A stretch of DNA of 64,000 bases from JAAELZ01 sp965237485 (lineage in GTDB: Bacteria; Pseudomonadota; Gammaproteobacteria; Arenicellales; Poriferihabitantaceae), in NCBI GenBank assembly GCA_965237485.1, contig CBDEFQ010000006.1:372001-436000 (forward strand), in the 5' to 3' direction. Positions within the stretch are counted from its first letter, which is position 1; every line of letters starts with the position of its first letter. Made by a program: the position numbers and the translations under genes. Below are positions 24,330 to 33,983 of the stretch, one piece after another. The notes beneath the pieces were generated by a model. The model was not told where the DNA came from. It searched no databases and worked only from the letters and a program-made list of their open reading frames with translations.

Positions 24330-25284
24330 TTAAATTTCATCACTCGCGCACCAATGCGGTATGAATTCAAGTTTTCTAAGGTCTATAATTTCCTCAGCAT
24401 ATCTAGCACCTCCATAGTGGCGGTACTCTGACAGGCAGGTCCAGGCGTACTTATAGGCATGTTCCAGGCCGAGTGAATTGGACATTAGCATTGCTTTCTC
24501 TCGGTTGATGCAGGGGCTTCCAACCACCTTGTGTGCGGCAAGAAGCCCACCTGTCAATGCCGCGAGGGCAAGTTTGTTATCAATAAATTCAGAGCAAATT
24601 CTAATTGCTTGGGTGGCAGTAACCATATGTAAAGCAAAGAAATTTCTAGTGCTAAGATAGATATCAAGAGCCATAACAGCGCAATCACTGATATTTTCAG
24701 CGCATCCCACAGGGTATTCATCTAATCTATTAATTCGTAAACGCTCTCGGTAAATCCCGGTTGGTTGAATGATCGCGAGCCGGCCGTTACCTGTCTCTGC
24801 ATATATGCTTGCAACTCGGTCACTTTATTCGCGTCTATCGGAACATCCTGATGGCTACTAACAATATAGGCAAGTGCAGCTGCTGTTTCAGCTTCTGATC
24901 CAAAGTCTATTGCATAACCAAGCCGAATGATCGGATGAAATGCTTCCAGTGAAGGCTACACACAAATTCAGGCAGGTAGGTGCTGACAGTTGATTCAATG
25001 CCCTTGCCAGCTACTTGTTCACTAAACCAAGCAAGCAATGAAGGATAGGATTCGCTTTGCCCAATACTGCTTCGCCAATCTCTACCAGGTTTTTCTGATG
25101 GAACTTCATGCAATTTCTTTTTGTATTCGTTCCGATAGGCAATCATCGTATCGAAATTCCCTCCCAATCCACTAATGGCGCAAAGGGTCATCGGCATATG
25201 ATCCGCGTTCCTAGAAGGAAGATAACGCGGGTCGTAACGAGTTCCATCAACTAATAAGTCTTGTAGGTTGCGCGCCTGATGCAT
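24330..25284 (-). pseudogene. Questin-oxidase-like (DUF4243) protein, two frameshifts
   Basis: Three consecutive frames read as one protein. The first is MHQARNLQDLLVDGTRYDPR to about 24925. The middle, in a second frame, is GYAIDFGSEAETAAALAYIV with SSHQDVPIDANK. The third frame has YRERLRINRLDEYPVGCAEN, then NFFALHMVTATQAIR and LAALTGGLLAAHK. The order and motifs resemble questin oxidase-like proteins, a Baeyer-Villiger-type oxidase family known from fungal polyketide pathways and also widespread in bacteria with unknown roles. Stops at about 24912 and 24727 break it. The family call is from recognised pattern, not a search. Confidence 0.6.
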
Positions 25285-25494
25285 TTCGAATTTCTCTCGT
25301 CAATTTTAATAATAGTTGCTCAGCTCTAGGAATCATCGCAAAGTTTGTTCACTGACTGTTTCTTATGAGTAGAGGCTGTGAAAACTCCAATTTTCAACAC
25401 ACAATTGGGACAGCACTGTATGTCAGTCCGATATTTAATCAAAATATGCTCATTTTACGGCACTTTGGTAGAATCTCTAACTAACATTGAGCTA
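25285..25494. other. Intergenic between the questin-oxidase-like pseudogene and pmbA
   Basis: 210 bp with no open frame of note and no T-run hairpin. It marks the boundary between the IS-rich region and the intact core genes. Confidence 0.4.
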
Positions 25495-26871
25495 TCAACT
25501 CCCACCAATAGTCATCTCATCAACTAACACCGACCCCATTCGCGTATTCCCTCGAGTATCCACGTCATCACCAATTGCCACAATGCCTTTAAACATCTCA
25601 CTTAAATGCCCTGACAGCGTTATTTCGTGCACAGGATATTGAATCTCCCCGCCTTCTACCCAAAACCCCGCGGCGCCGCGAGAATAGTCGCCGGTTACAA
25701 TATTGATACCAAAGCCCATCATTTCGGTGACCAGCAAACCTGTATCCATTTTTTTAAGTAACTCTGCTCGACTTACAGGGTTAGTGGACGTTAAATGCAA
25801 ATTACGCACACCGCCGGCATTGCCGGTGGTTTTGAGGCCTAGCTTACAGGCGGAATAGCTGCTCATAATATAGCTGCTTAATACCCCAGCGTTTATGTAG
25901 GTGTTGTTACGCATACTAACCCCTTCACTGTCGTATAGCGCGCTGCCCATGGCTTTTTGTAGATACGGCATTTGGCTTACTGTTAGGTGCGGTGCGAATA
26001 CTTCTTTGTCTAACTGATTTGCTAGGAAAGTGGCCTTTTTGTAAACCGCATTACCATTGATGGCGGAAGTTAGATGTGAAAGCAAGCTGGGGGCAACTGT
26101 TGCATCGAACATCACTGGTGCCTTGCGTGTTGAAATCTTTTGCGCTTCCAAACGGCTTAATGTGCGCGAGGCCGCTTTTTTGCCGATGGCACTGGGATCT
26201 ATAAAATCACTGAAATCACGAACCGAGTCATACCAATAATCTCGCTGCATGGCTTCGGTTTCGCCGGCGATTACCGAACAACTTAAGCCATAGCGCGTGC
26301 CTCTTGCAAAGCCCGTGAAGCCATTGCTGTTTAACATTAGGCTTACACCTTCGTGGGCACTAAAGCTGGCACCTTCGGTATTGCTAATTTTTGTATCAAA
26401 GCTTAGTGCTGCGGCTTCGCATTCCCGGGCCAGTTCTAAGCCTTGATGTGCAGTTTCTTCAGCACTCCAATTTTGGGGATGATGTAAATCTAAATCAGAA
26501 AACTCATTTGGGTATAGCGCTTTATCAGCTAGCTTTAAACATGGGTCGCCTTCGGTTACTTTGGCGATTGAGTGAGCGGCTGATACTGCATTTTGTATCG
26601 CATCCTCACTCAAATCAGTGGTGGAAGCGTTGCCAATTTGGTGGCCGATATACACTCGAATATCCAAGCCTTTGTCTTGGTTGCGCTCGATGGTTTCGGG
26701 CACGCCATTGCGCACGGTGTATTCGTTGCCGCTAACTTGGTTTATACTGATGTCTGCATTGGTGCAGCCTGCCTTTTTAGCGAATTGTAGGGCCTGTTCA
26801 GCGGCTTCCAACATGCTTGACTCGGCGTCATTGAGAGGCTCGCTACTGTGGCTGCTTAATTTAGTGCTCAT
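25495..26871 (-). CDS. pmbA: TldE/PmbA, partner of the TldD metalloprotease
   Basis: 458 residues, matching TldE/PmbA over the full length. Examples are NEYTVRNGVPETIERNQDKG, the central beta-rich region, and the C-terminal pattern GFGINIVTGDYSRGAAGFWV. It lacks the HExxxH zinc motif, as expected for the non-catalytic half of the TldD-TldE heterodimer, which trims unfolded peptides and matures some modified peptides and the CcdA antitoxin. Its ATG overlaps the tldD stop (ATGA), so the two are translationally coupled. Confidence 0.95.
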   Translation of the reverse strand: MSTKLSSHSSEPLNDAESSMLEAAEQALQFAKKAGCTNADISINQVSGNEYTVRNGVPETIERNQDKGLDIRVYIGHQIGNASTTDLSEDAIQNAVSAAHSIAKVTEGDPCLKLADKALYPNEFSDLDLHHPQNWSAEETAHQGLELARECEAAALSFDTKISNTEGASFSAHEGVSLMLNSNGFTGFARGTRYGLSCSVIAGETEAMQRDYWYDSVRDFSDFIDPSAIGKKAASRTLSRLEAQKISTRKAPVMFDATVAPSLLSHLTSAINGNAVYKKATFLANQLDKEVFAPHLTVSQMPYLQKAMGSALYDSEGVSMRNNTYINAGVLSSYIMSSYSACKLGLKTTGNAGGVRNLHLTSTNPVSRAELLKKMDTGLLVTEMMGFGINIVTGDYSRGAAGFWVEGGEIQYPVHEITLSGHLSEMFKGIVAIGDDVDTRGNTRMGSVLVDEMTIGGS

Positions 26872-28313
26872 GCGTCACCCCCTACAGTTAAGCCGTCTAT
26901 GCGCATACTAGGTTGGCCTACACCTACGGGTACGCTTTGCCCTTCTTTGCCGCAGACTCCCACCCCGGAATCCAGTTGCATGTCATTGCCTACCATGCCC
27001 ACCCGCGTCAATACATCCGGGCCGTTACCAATTAGGGTTGCCCCTTTTATTGGTTTGCCGACTTTGCCATTTTCTATCATATAGGCTTCGGATGCGCTAA
27101 ATACAAATTTACCCGAGGTGATATCGACCTGTCCGCCGCCAAAATTTACTGCGTAAACGCCTTTATCTACTGACTCAATTATTTCTTGTGGGTCGTATTC
27201 GCCGTTGTGCATATAGGTGTTGGTCATTCTCGGCATGGGTAAATGGCTATATGATTCACGGCGACCATTACCAGTTGCTTGCATGCCCATTAAGCGCGCA
27301 TTGAGTTTGTCTTGCATGTAGTTTATTAGAACGCCATTTTCAATTAAAACGGTGTCTTCAGTAGGGGTGCCCTCATCGTCAATACTCAAGGAGCCGCGCC
27401 TGTTAGCAATGGTTCCATCATCAACAATGGTGCATTGTTCACTGGCGACGCGCTCACCAATTCGGCCACTAAAGGCCGAGGTACCCTTGCGATTAAAATC
27501 GCCTTCTAAACCGTGCCCAATGGCCTCATGCAATAAGATGCCGGGCCAGCCTGACCCTAGCACCACCGTCATTTCACCCGCAGGCGCGGCGGTGGATTCT
27601 AAGTTAACTAGTGCCTGGCGAACAGCTTCTTGTGCGTAACCTTCCCCGCGATTGTCTTCATAGAAGTATTGATATTTATAGCGACCGCCGCCGCCCATCG
27701 AGCCAGTTTCACGGCGCCCATCTTGCTCTACGATAACGCTTACATTTAAGCGAATTAGCGGCCGCACATCGCCTTGAAACGTGCCATCACTGGCCGCGAT
27801 GAATATCACTTCACGACCGCCTGATAAACTCACTGACACCTCTTTCACGCGTGGGTCACAATCCCTAGCAGCCTTGTTGACTGTTTGCAGTAATAAGACC
27901 TTGTCTGCATCTTCCAAACTATTGATGGGGTTGTGCTGGGCATATAAGTAGTGCGGGTCTTTTTGCTTAAATTTTGCAGGCAGTTGGCTTTTTTGACCCT
28001 TGCTAGCGATACTTCGCGCAGCGGTAGCCGCATCGACGAGTGCTGCTTTGTTTATTTCATCGGAATACGCAAAGCCCGATTTCTCCCCACTAGTTGCACG
28101 TACACCAACGCCTTGCTCTATGTCAAATGACCCAGATTTGACTTTGTTTTCATCAAGCGACCAACCTTCAAAGGTAGCATGTTGGAAATACAGGTCAGCA
28201 AAGTCGATACTCGGTGTCATGATTTGGCCTATGACATCATTCAAGACCACCTCGCTGATTTCTCCATCATTGAGTAGAAGTTGATTTACTAATTGTTGGT
28301 GTTTGGCGGTCAT
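26868..28313 (-). CDS. tldD: TldD metalloprotease subunit
   Basis: 481 residues with the zinc-binding motif HEAIGHGLEGD near residue 265 and the family N-terminus with VKSGSFDIEQGVGVR. It forms the catalytic half of the TldD-TldE peptidase in the cytoplasm. It lies 38 bp downstream of the GlpD-like gene on the same strand and directly before pmbA. The pair is intact, so the protease is probably functional. Confidence 0.95.
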   Translation of the reverse strand: MTAKHQQLVNQLLLNDGEISEVVLNDVIGQIMTPSIDFADLYFQHATFEGWSLDENKVKSGSFDIEQGVGVRATSGEKSGFAYSDEINKAALVDAATAARSIASKGQKSQLPAKFKQKDPHYLYAQHNPINSLEDADKVLLLQTVNKAARDCDPRVKEVSVSLSGGREVIFIAASDGTFQGDVRPLIRLNVSVIVEQDGRRETGSMGGGGRYKYQYFYEDNRGEGYAQEAVRQALVNLESTAAPAGEMTVVLGSGWPGILLHEAIGHGLEGDFNRKGTSAFSGRIGERVASEQCTIVDDGTIANRRGSLSIDDEGTPTEDTVLIENGVLINYMQDKLNARLMGMQATGNGRRESYSHLPMPRMTNTYMHNGEYDPQEIIESVDKGVYAVNFGGGQVDITSGKFVFSASEAYMIENGKVGKPIKGATLIGNGPDVLTRVGMVGNDMQLDSGVGVCGKEGQSVPVGVGQPSMRIDGLTVGGDA

Positions 28314-28351
28314 GGTCAGGATAACAATAGGTATAAATAAACTGGGAGGTA

Positions 28352-30022
28352 TTACTCTAAAATCAAGCCTACTTGTATTGCTTGCTTTATTTCTAATTTA
28401 AATTTTGCTGGGCCCCATGCTAACTTCGCTTGCATGATTTTAGCGGTACGCATTGCCGTGGATGGTGAGACTTGTCGCTTATGTGCAAGCCCAGTGCGCC
28501 GGCATAAAACGTCGGTAAGTCGCTGTGCATGTTCATAATCGATGGCGTAACAGACCTCTCCTATCAAGGTGTTATGGCCTAGTTGATTGGTGAAGCCTTG
28601 GTGTTTGGCAAAGTACTGGCCGGCTTGTTCCCAACGACGACCGTATTTCTGAAATAATAATTTTTGCAGATCACTTTTGGGCCGAGGTGGCTTCACACTA
28701 TCTGAGATCATGAGATTGGGAGTATTTCTACTTCGATCGGCTAATTGAAAATGTGATTGAAGTATATCCAACACATCGTCAGCCACAGCAGGCGCGGTAG
28801 TGAATTTTACGCCACGCACCTCGATAATTGCGCGCCTAGCCTGGATGTGGGCTTGTTCTTCTAATTGGGTATGCCGTTGCTTGAATAGGTGCAATTTTAA
28901 GGTAGAGTGATCATCGAGTTGCAAGGCATCAGAGCTAGAGTTTGTTTTTAACGGTAGCCACCCACTTTGCCAGGTGATCACTTCATTTAGTTTAATGTTT
29001 AAACTGGGCTGTGTCGTATTGATAGCCTTCAAAATAGCCTGTTTTTCGGCGAGGCTTAGTTTTAGGCCGGCCTTAGCCTTGTCTTGATGAGCATAAAATG
29101 TGCCAATAATTGTGTGCTGTCGTTCGTCCGTTCGTATGGGCAAGGTAAATAGTTGGCGTTCTTCTCCTTTACCTTTTGCTTTGTCATCCTTAAGCTGGTC
29201 GCGAACCGGCATTGCAAACGCAGCGGAGGGGAGCAAAGCACGATTAACAATAATGTTGCTTCCACGAGCCCATTTGGTTTCTCTTAAACTACCTTCCTTG
29301 GCTTTTGAGTTGAGTAGGCCAACTTTTTGCCCGGTCGCATCGATTAACCATCGAGCTTGAATTGTATAAGACCGGCCGGTAAAGCGATCTTTAACTTGAA
29401 CACCTTGAAAGCCACTTTTTTCTATAATTGCTTTTTCGACTTTACAATAATTCAAGGCTACACAGCCATGGTCTTTTGCACTGAGTATGGTTTCCAAAAC
29501 AAGCCGTTCAGTGTTTTGAACCACGGCTTCATGCCAGCATGCTATTGATGGTGTTGTGGATTGATAAAGAGGAGATTTTTTGTCTAAAGCGCCTTTAGGA
29601 ATAATTCTGGAGTTTGGAATATGCACGCTGCTGGGCAAACCCAAATTTCGATTTCGGGTGATGATATTGTTCAAAATCAGCGCAAAGCGCATAATGAGAG
29701 GGTTTTTAAAGCTAAGCCACTTCAAGCCGATATAAAACGGAATGACTTCAATCAATTGGGGAGCCAGAGACAAAAAATAACGCCTAGACTCAACTGAGCG
29801 CTTGATTCGTTTAAAGTTGAAATGCTGCAAATAACGCAGTCCTCCATGCAATATTCCCAAGCTATTTGAAGACGTTTTAGCGCCAAAATCGCTTGCTTCA
29901 AGCAAAGCAGTTCGATAACCGGCCTTCGCAATTTTTTCAGCTATGCAAGCACCATAAATGCCTCCGCCAGCGATCACCACATCAAACTTCTCCTTACTGG
30001 TTTGTTCAATCGGAACTGCCAT
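28352..30022 (-). CDS. FAD-dependent GlpD-like oxidoreductase
   Basis: 556 residues. An N-terminal FAD domain with GGGIYGACIA at about 16-25 and the GlpD-type signature SSNSLGILHGGLRYL indicates a relation to glycerol-3-phosphate dehydrogenase. The C-terminal region has a helical domain like the DAO_C segment. The gene follows the GT4 gene by two bases in an apparent surface-glycan operon, not a glycerol operon, so the substrate may be a glycan or lipid intermediate. Identity beyond the FAD superfamily is not certain. Confidence 0.75.
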   Translation of the reverse strand: MAVPIEQTSKEKFDVVIAGGGIYGACIAEKIAKAGYRTALLEASDFGAKTSSNSLGILHGGLRYLQHFNFKRIKRSVESRRYFLSLAPQLIEVIPFYIGLKWLSFKNPLIMRFALILNNIITRNRNLGLPSSVHIPNSRIIPKGALDKKSPLYQSTTPSIACWHEAVVQNTERLVLETILSAKDHGCVALNYCKVEKAIIEKSGFQGVQVKDRFTGRSYTIQARWLIDATGQKVGLLNSKAKEGSLRETKWARGSNIIVNRALLPSAAFAMPVRDQLKDDKAKGKGEERQLFTLPIRTDERQHTIIGTFYAHQDKAKAGLKLSLAEKQAILKAINTTQPSLNIKLNEVITWQSGWLPLKTNSSSDALQLDDHSTLKLHLFKQRHTQLEEQAHIQARRAIIEVRGVKFTTAPAVADDVLDILQSHFQLADRSRNTPNLMISDSVKPPRPKSDLQKLLFQKYGRRWEQAGQYFAKHQGFTNQLGHNTLIGEVCYAIDYEHAQRLTDVLCRRTGLAHKRQVSPSTAMRTAKIMQAKLAWGPAKFKLEIKQAIQVGLILE

Positions 30023-30024
30023 GA

Positions 30025-31185
30025 TCAGATCGATTGGTATAGAACGCCGATGCGTTCGGAGAAGCGCTTATAGGAAAAGCGCTCACTAGCATCCCGTTTT
30101 GCCGCAGTGGCCAATCGTTCGGCGTAGGGTTTATCAGCGATTATCTGCGCAAGACCGGTGGCCACGGCGCTGGGGTTGGGCGGCACCAAGCAAGCCGTAT
30201 CTTGAGTCAGTACTTGAGTATGTGAGGTGATCTCAGTGGCCACAATTGGTTTTCCCGCACCCAAGTAAGTATAAATTTTCATCGGCGTGTTCACTCCTTT
30301 AAGTCTGGGTGAAATCAATATGTCTGCTTGTTGAAGATAGGCTTTTAAGTTTTTTACAGGGCGTGGCCCTAAAAATATTACCCGGTCTTCTATACCATTT
30401 TCACACGCTTGCGCTTGATACTTCTGGATATCTGCCTCTTGCCCGCCGATGACGATAAAGCCCACGGTTTGTGGAGCGTTTGCATGCGCCAATGCATCTA
30501 ATACCAGCCCGATACCTTGATAGTGCTCAAGGTTTCCCACGTACAAACATTTAATTGGGCGGTGCATCATCATTGATGATAAGTCGTCAATAATCTCAGG
30601 TTCTTGCGCTTGTTGCGGGCTTTGATTGTCTGCGATGTCTTCAATAATCTCTATTGGCGTAGTTGCTCCATAACTTGCGCTTTTGTCTGCAAGTGCTTGG
30701 CAAACGGCTAACACTCGGTCGCTGTGTCTGACGGCAAAGGCCTCTGCTCGGTCCAGCAGTTTATGCACGAACGAAAGCCTTGGATAACGCTCGATTAATT
30801 GATCGCTCATGGACGAATCCATGTCGTAAATAACTTTCCCGCCAAACAGCTTGGAGCATAATAAGGCGATGAAGACGGATTCCTCTACTGCGTGAATAAC
30901 ATCGTACTTTTGTTTGCGGCATAAAAATAGTGCGCGCAATAGCATGATGCTATCCAAAGCAATTTTCCTAAATGAAAACCCAACGGGTAGAGATTTCGTG
31001 AAGGGCAGCCATTTGCCTGTACGCAGTATACGGGTATTTTGAAGCGTTAAGTCTTGGCCGCGAGGAAAGGTGAGAAGGTCAATTGAATAGCCCAAGTTAC
31101 CCAATACGGAGACTAAATTTAAAATAGCGATGGGTGTGCCGCGTTCAGAATAAAACGGTTGCGGCGCAAGCAGTAGGACCTTCAT
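30025..31185 (-). CDS. Glycosyltransferase family 4 protein
   Basis: 386 residues with the GT-B fold pattern: an N-terminal acceptor domain (PFYSERGTPIAILNLV) and a C-terminal donor domain with KCLYVGNLEHYQGIGLVLDA. The nucleotide-sugar pocket is NTPMKIYTYLGAGKPIVAT, with the retaining GT4 E/N-x-P pattern. A cytoplasmic enzyme adding a sugar to a glycan or lipid carrier is expected. It belongs to the minus-strand glycan operon. Confidence 0.88.
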   Translation of the reverse strand: MKVLLLAPQPFYSERGTPIAILNLVSVLGNLGYSIDLLTFPRGQDLTLQNTRILRTGKWLPFTKSLPVGFSFRKIALDSIMLLRALFLCRKQKYDVIHAVEESVFIALLCSKLFGGKVIYDMDSSMSDQLIERYPRLSFVHKLLDRAEAFAVRHSDRVLAVCQALADKSASYGATTPIEIIEDIADNQSPQQAQEPEIIDDLSSMMMHRPIKCLYVGNLEHYQGIGLVLDALAHANAPQTVGFIVIGGQEADIQKYQAQACENGIEDRVIFLGPRPVKNLKAYLQQADILISPRLKGVNTPMKIYTYLGAGKPIVATEITSHTQVLTQDTACLVPPNPSAVATGLAQIIADKPYAERLATAAKRDASERFSYKRFSERIGVLYQSI

Positions 31186-31200
31186 TAAATATTAAATACC

Positions 31201-31926
31201 TTATGCATTACGTTTTGCTAACACAATCGTTGGTGACCCTAACAACCGCGTTATGCCTGTTTTCCGGCAAATAACTTCTATCATGCGCAGTAACTTGTTG
31301 GCTTTAAGCACTCGGTGAATAACAAAAGGCAAGAGTAATTGCGATTGCCGTTTAACCACCGTAAAGCCGTTGCGCGCAAACTCATCTTCTATTTCTCTAT
31401 GTCCAAATAGCGTATAGGTTCGCGTATTTTTTTCAAATTTTTTCTTTGCCCCGAATAAGATAGGGGTAAGGGCATTGAAACTGAGCTTGGGCGGGTACTC
31501 GATAATCACCTTATCTTTAGCTGCTAAGCACATTTGAGCGATAACAGTTTGCCATTGCTCCAGATGCGGGATCATGCGTACTGATATGACTGTGTCGAAG
31601 CTCATAGTGTCCACCGGCAATGCTGTAAGGTCTCCAGTAATGCATTTCGCCGTACTTTGGTCAACTTGCCCAAAACAACGCTCATCACTGCCAAGGATCG
31701 TCGCGTCGATCTGCAGTTTTTGGTAGCAAGGTAATAGCTGACCGTGACCCCCGCCTAGATCTAACAAGGTTGAATTAGTTTTTTTTGCGAGCATACCTTC
31801 AACAATACGATTTTGCGCCCACACTAAATAAGTGCCCCAATCGCCGGCAAACCTAGCGGCGTATTCGTCAGATGAGCTGAAGCGGTCCGGCTTGAGCGTA
31901 TCTAAACTGGCTTCTATTTCAGTCAT
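31201..31926 (-). CDS. Class I SAM-dependent methyltransferase
   Basis: 241 residues with SAM-binding motif I LLDLGGGHGQLLP at about 56-68 and a conserved acidic/loop region FDTVISVRMIPHLEQW. The position between a GT4 and a GT-C gene suggests methylation of a sugar or lipid-linked glycan intermediate. The substrate is unknown. Confidence 0.82.
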   Translation of the reverse strand: MTEIEASLDTLKPDRFSSSDEYAARFAGDWGTYLVWAQNRIVEGMLAKKTNSTLLDLGGGHGQLLPCYQKLQIDATILGSDERCFGQVDQSTAKCITGDLTALPVDTMSFDTVISVRMIPHLEQWQTVIAQMCLAAKDKVIIEYPPKLSFNALTPILFGAKKKFEKNTRTYTLFGHREIEDEFARNGFTVVKRQSQLLLPFVIHRVLKANKLLRMIEVICRKTGITRLLGSPTIVLAKRNA

Positions 31927-31943
31927 CTATATAGGTAAAACTT

Positions 31944-33743
31944 CTAGTGGTATTTGGGGACATGGGTGAAGGTTGCAAAAGCAATGTCGGATATGATGAT
32001 TGTTCCCGGGTTACGCATTACGTCGAGGCGCAAGTTCTCGCAGTGCTTTTGTTTCAAGCTATAAACTATGGTGCTGTCACCGACAGAGAAAAGAACTTTA
32101 CCTGTGTGTTTTTCTACGTGCCCGAGACCATTGTTGTAGAAAAATTTGAGTTGGTCGTCGTGATCAGAATGTAGAGATACGCGTATTAGAGTAGATGGTC
32201 CAAAGTTTTCGCAAATGCTTGGGTGGAAAACAATGTAGCCTCCGCCTCTTGGTGAGTTGAAAACCCATCTACCATTCTCAACCGTGAGGGTGGTACCGCG
32301 CATGTTTTTGATTGCATCGTCGTTAGATATATCCATAGATTTAAACGGGCCAATATTTAGCTGAACGGGTTCTGGCCGGTAAAAAGGAACCGCATGTAAA
32401 AGTAGCGCTTGTAAGTGCATGCCTATCGCCGCTGCAACTCCAATTGTGCAAGCAGTGACGGCAAACTTATTGAAGTTGAATTTGCTGTTGGTTAGCAAGG
32501 TAACAAGCTTACTTATACCCTTTAAGCCGCTATCAAAACCGGAGATAAACAAATAAATCAGCGCTGGCAAAGCAGGCAGCAAGTATTTACCTTGTTCTTG
32601 AATGTCTTGGTACAGATTAAAGCGGGTGTACATTAACACCTGAAATAATAACAAAGCCACCAACACGGTTTCTAGAATTAGGCTTTGCTGGTTTTCATCT
32701 TGTAGTTGCCCTGATGAGGAAGAATAACGTAAGCGAGGCACCAAGAGGACAAAGTAAGCTAGAAAGCCGACTAGGAAAATGGGTAGGTAAAACAAATATT
32801 GTACGGGCCCGAGGGGTAAGCGCAGCGTGTCTAAAAAGCCGACAGTTGATTGATAGGTGTTATCAACGAAGCCCATATAGTTACCCAGTAACAAGGAGCG
32901 ATAGGTTTGTCCTTGTGCGGCAAAACCTATGCGGTTGTTGTCGGGGTTGTCATCATATTGCTCTATTAGCGTATCAGCTACACTAAACATTAACGGGTCA
33001 TTCGCGCCGTAGTGAAGCATATTACTGATTGGCCACCAGCCACCCGAAACGATAAACAGCGATACAAAAATTAGGGCGTATTTGAAAAAATTGCGACCAA
33101 TCTGTTTTATGTGTAGTAAAGCAGCGACGCCAATAAATGGCAGCATCAGCCAAGCACTGAGTTTCGACATAATGGTGATGCCGCAGGCAATCGCTACAAA
33201 AGCTACGATCAAGGTATTTAGAGGATGCTTTACCAGCAGTACAATTGATGCGGTAAGCAAACTACCGGCAAAGATAGCACCGCTATCATCGTTTATGTAA
33301 CTGGCGATAAAGCTAAACTGCGGCATCAAGGCCATTACAGTGGCCGCAAGCAGACCATAACTCAGCCTTTTAAATGCCAGTGTTACCGTTAAAAATGTGA
33401 TGACCACGGTTAATGCCATTAACAGCGCTGAGCCCAAAGAATAGGCATCGGTATTGCTCAATGATTCAGGCGCCAATTTCGCCGTCAATGCACCGACGAT
33501 ATACGCAAATGGCGGACGGGTTGCCCGCGTAGTGCCACCTGGACTCATCCGTAGTATGTCGGCGTCTTGCGGGAAAACGGGAAGACGATTGTGTTCGCTA
33601 ATAAATTGTGTGATGTCAACGTGTGCACCCATGTCAGGGCCAGCCGAGTCTGGAATAAACTTTACCCCGGCAAAAAAATACAACAGGCAGCCAATTAGCA
33701 GTGTGCAGGCAGTAATGCCAATGTGCTTCGGGGCAGGCATCAC
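31944..33743 (-). CDS. GT-C-type integral membrane glycosyltransferase-like protein (599 aa)
   Basis: About 10-12 hydrophobic segments starting with an N-terminal anchor (ITACTLLIGCLLYFFAGV). The first periplasmic loop is acidic (PDSAGPDMGAHVD), as in GT-C/PMT enzymes that use polyprenyl-linked sugars. A C-terminal soluble domain of about 130 residues follows (IGPFKSMDISNDDAIKNMRG onward) and looks beta-rich, like a carbohydrate-binding module. The transferred sugar cannot be told. It lies in the glycan operon with 17 bp to the methyltransferase gene. Confidence 0.7.
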   Translation of the reverse strand: MMPAPKHIGITACTLLIGCLLYFFAGVKFIPDSAGPDMGAHVDITQFISEHNRLPVFPQDADILRMSPGGTTRATRPPFAYIVGALTAKLAPESLSNTDAYSLGSALLMALTVVITFLTVTLAFKRLSYGLLAATVMALMPQFSFIASYINDDSGAIFAGSLLTASIVLLVKHPLNTLIVAFVAIACGITIMSKLSAWLMLPFIGVAALLHIKQIGRNFFKYALIFVSLFIVSGGWWPISNMLHYGANDPLMFSVADTLIEQYDDNPDNNRIGFAAQGQTYRSLLLGNYMGFVDNTYQSTVGFLDTLRLPLGPVQYLFYLPIFLVGFLAYFVLLVPRLRYSSSSGQLQDENQQSLILETVLVALLLFQVLMYTRFNLYQDIQEQGKYLLPALPALIYLFISGFDSGLKGISKLVTLLTNSKFNFNKFAVTACTIGVAAAIGMHLQALLLHAVPFYRPEPVQLNIGPFKSMDISNDDAIKNMRGTTLTVENGRWVFNSPRGGGYIVFHPSICENFGPSTLIRVSLHSDHDDQLKFFYNNGLGHVEKHTGKVLFSVGDSTIVYSLKQKHCENLRLDVMRNPGTIIISDIAFATFTHVPKYH

Positions 33744-33746
33744 AGA

Positions 33747-33983
33747 TTAAGGCTTTATTTTGCTGACTAAGCGTCTTATGGGCGCGAACAAATGCTCATA
33801 TTTTATTTGCAAGATAGCAATGGCTTTGCCAAAGTGATGACGCAAAATAATATTCATTAGCCAAACAATTCCCGGGCCTTTGCCAAGGTAGCCAAATGGC
33901 ATGGCTTTCCAGCGTAAAAAATTAGCTAAAACTCTGCGGCTGCTTAGGCCGTTGAAATCATAATTTTGATCAGTGGGTTTCAT
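33747..33983 (-). CDS. Small hypothetical protein, translationally coupled
   Basis: 78 residues, basic and without a signal peptide. Its ATG overlaps the stop of the HAD-like gene (TAATG) and its own stop lies three bases before the GT-C gene, so it sits perfectly in the operon and is likely real. A short amphipathic or membrane-associating segment (GIVWLMNIILRHHFGKAI) is visible. No family was recognised. It could be a remnant of a longer glycosyltransferase. Confidence 0.6.
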   Translation of the reverse strand: MKPTDQNYDFNGLSSRRVLANFLRWKAMPFGYLGKGPGIVWLMNIILRHHFGKAIAILQIKYEHLFAPIRRLVSKIKP

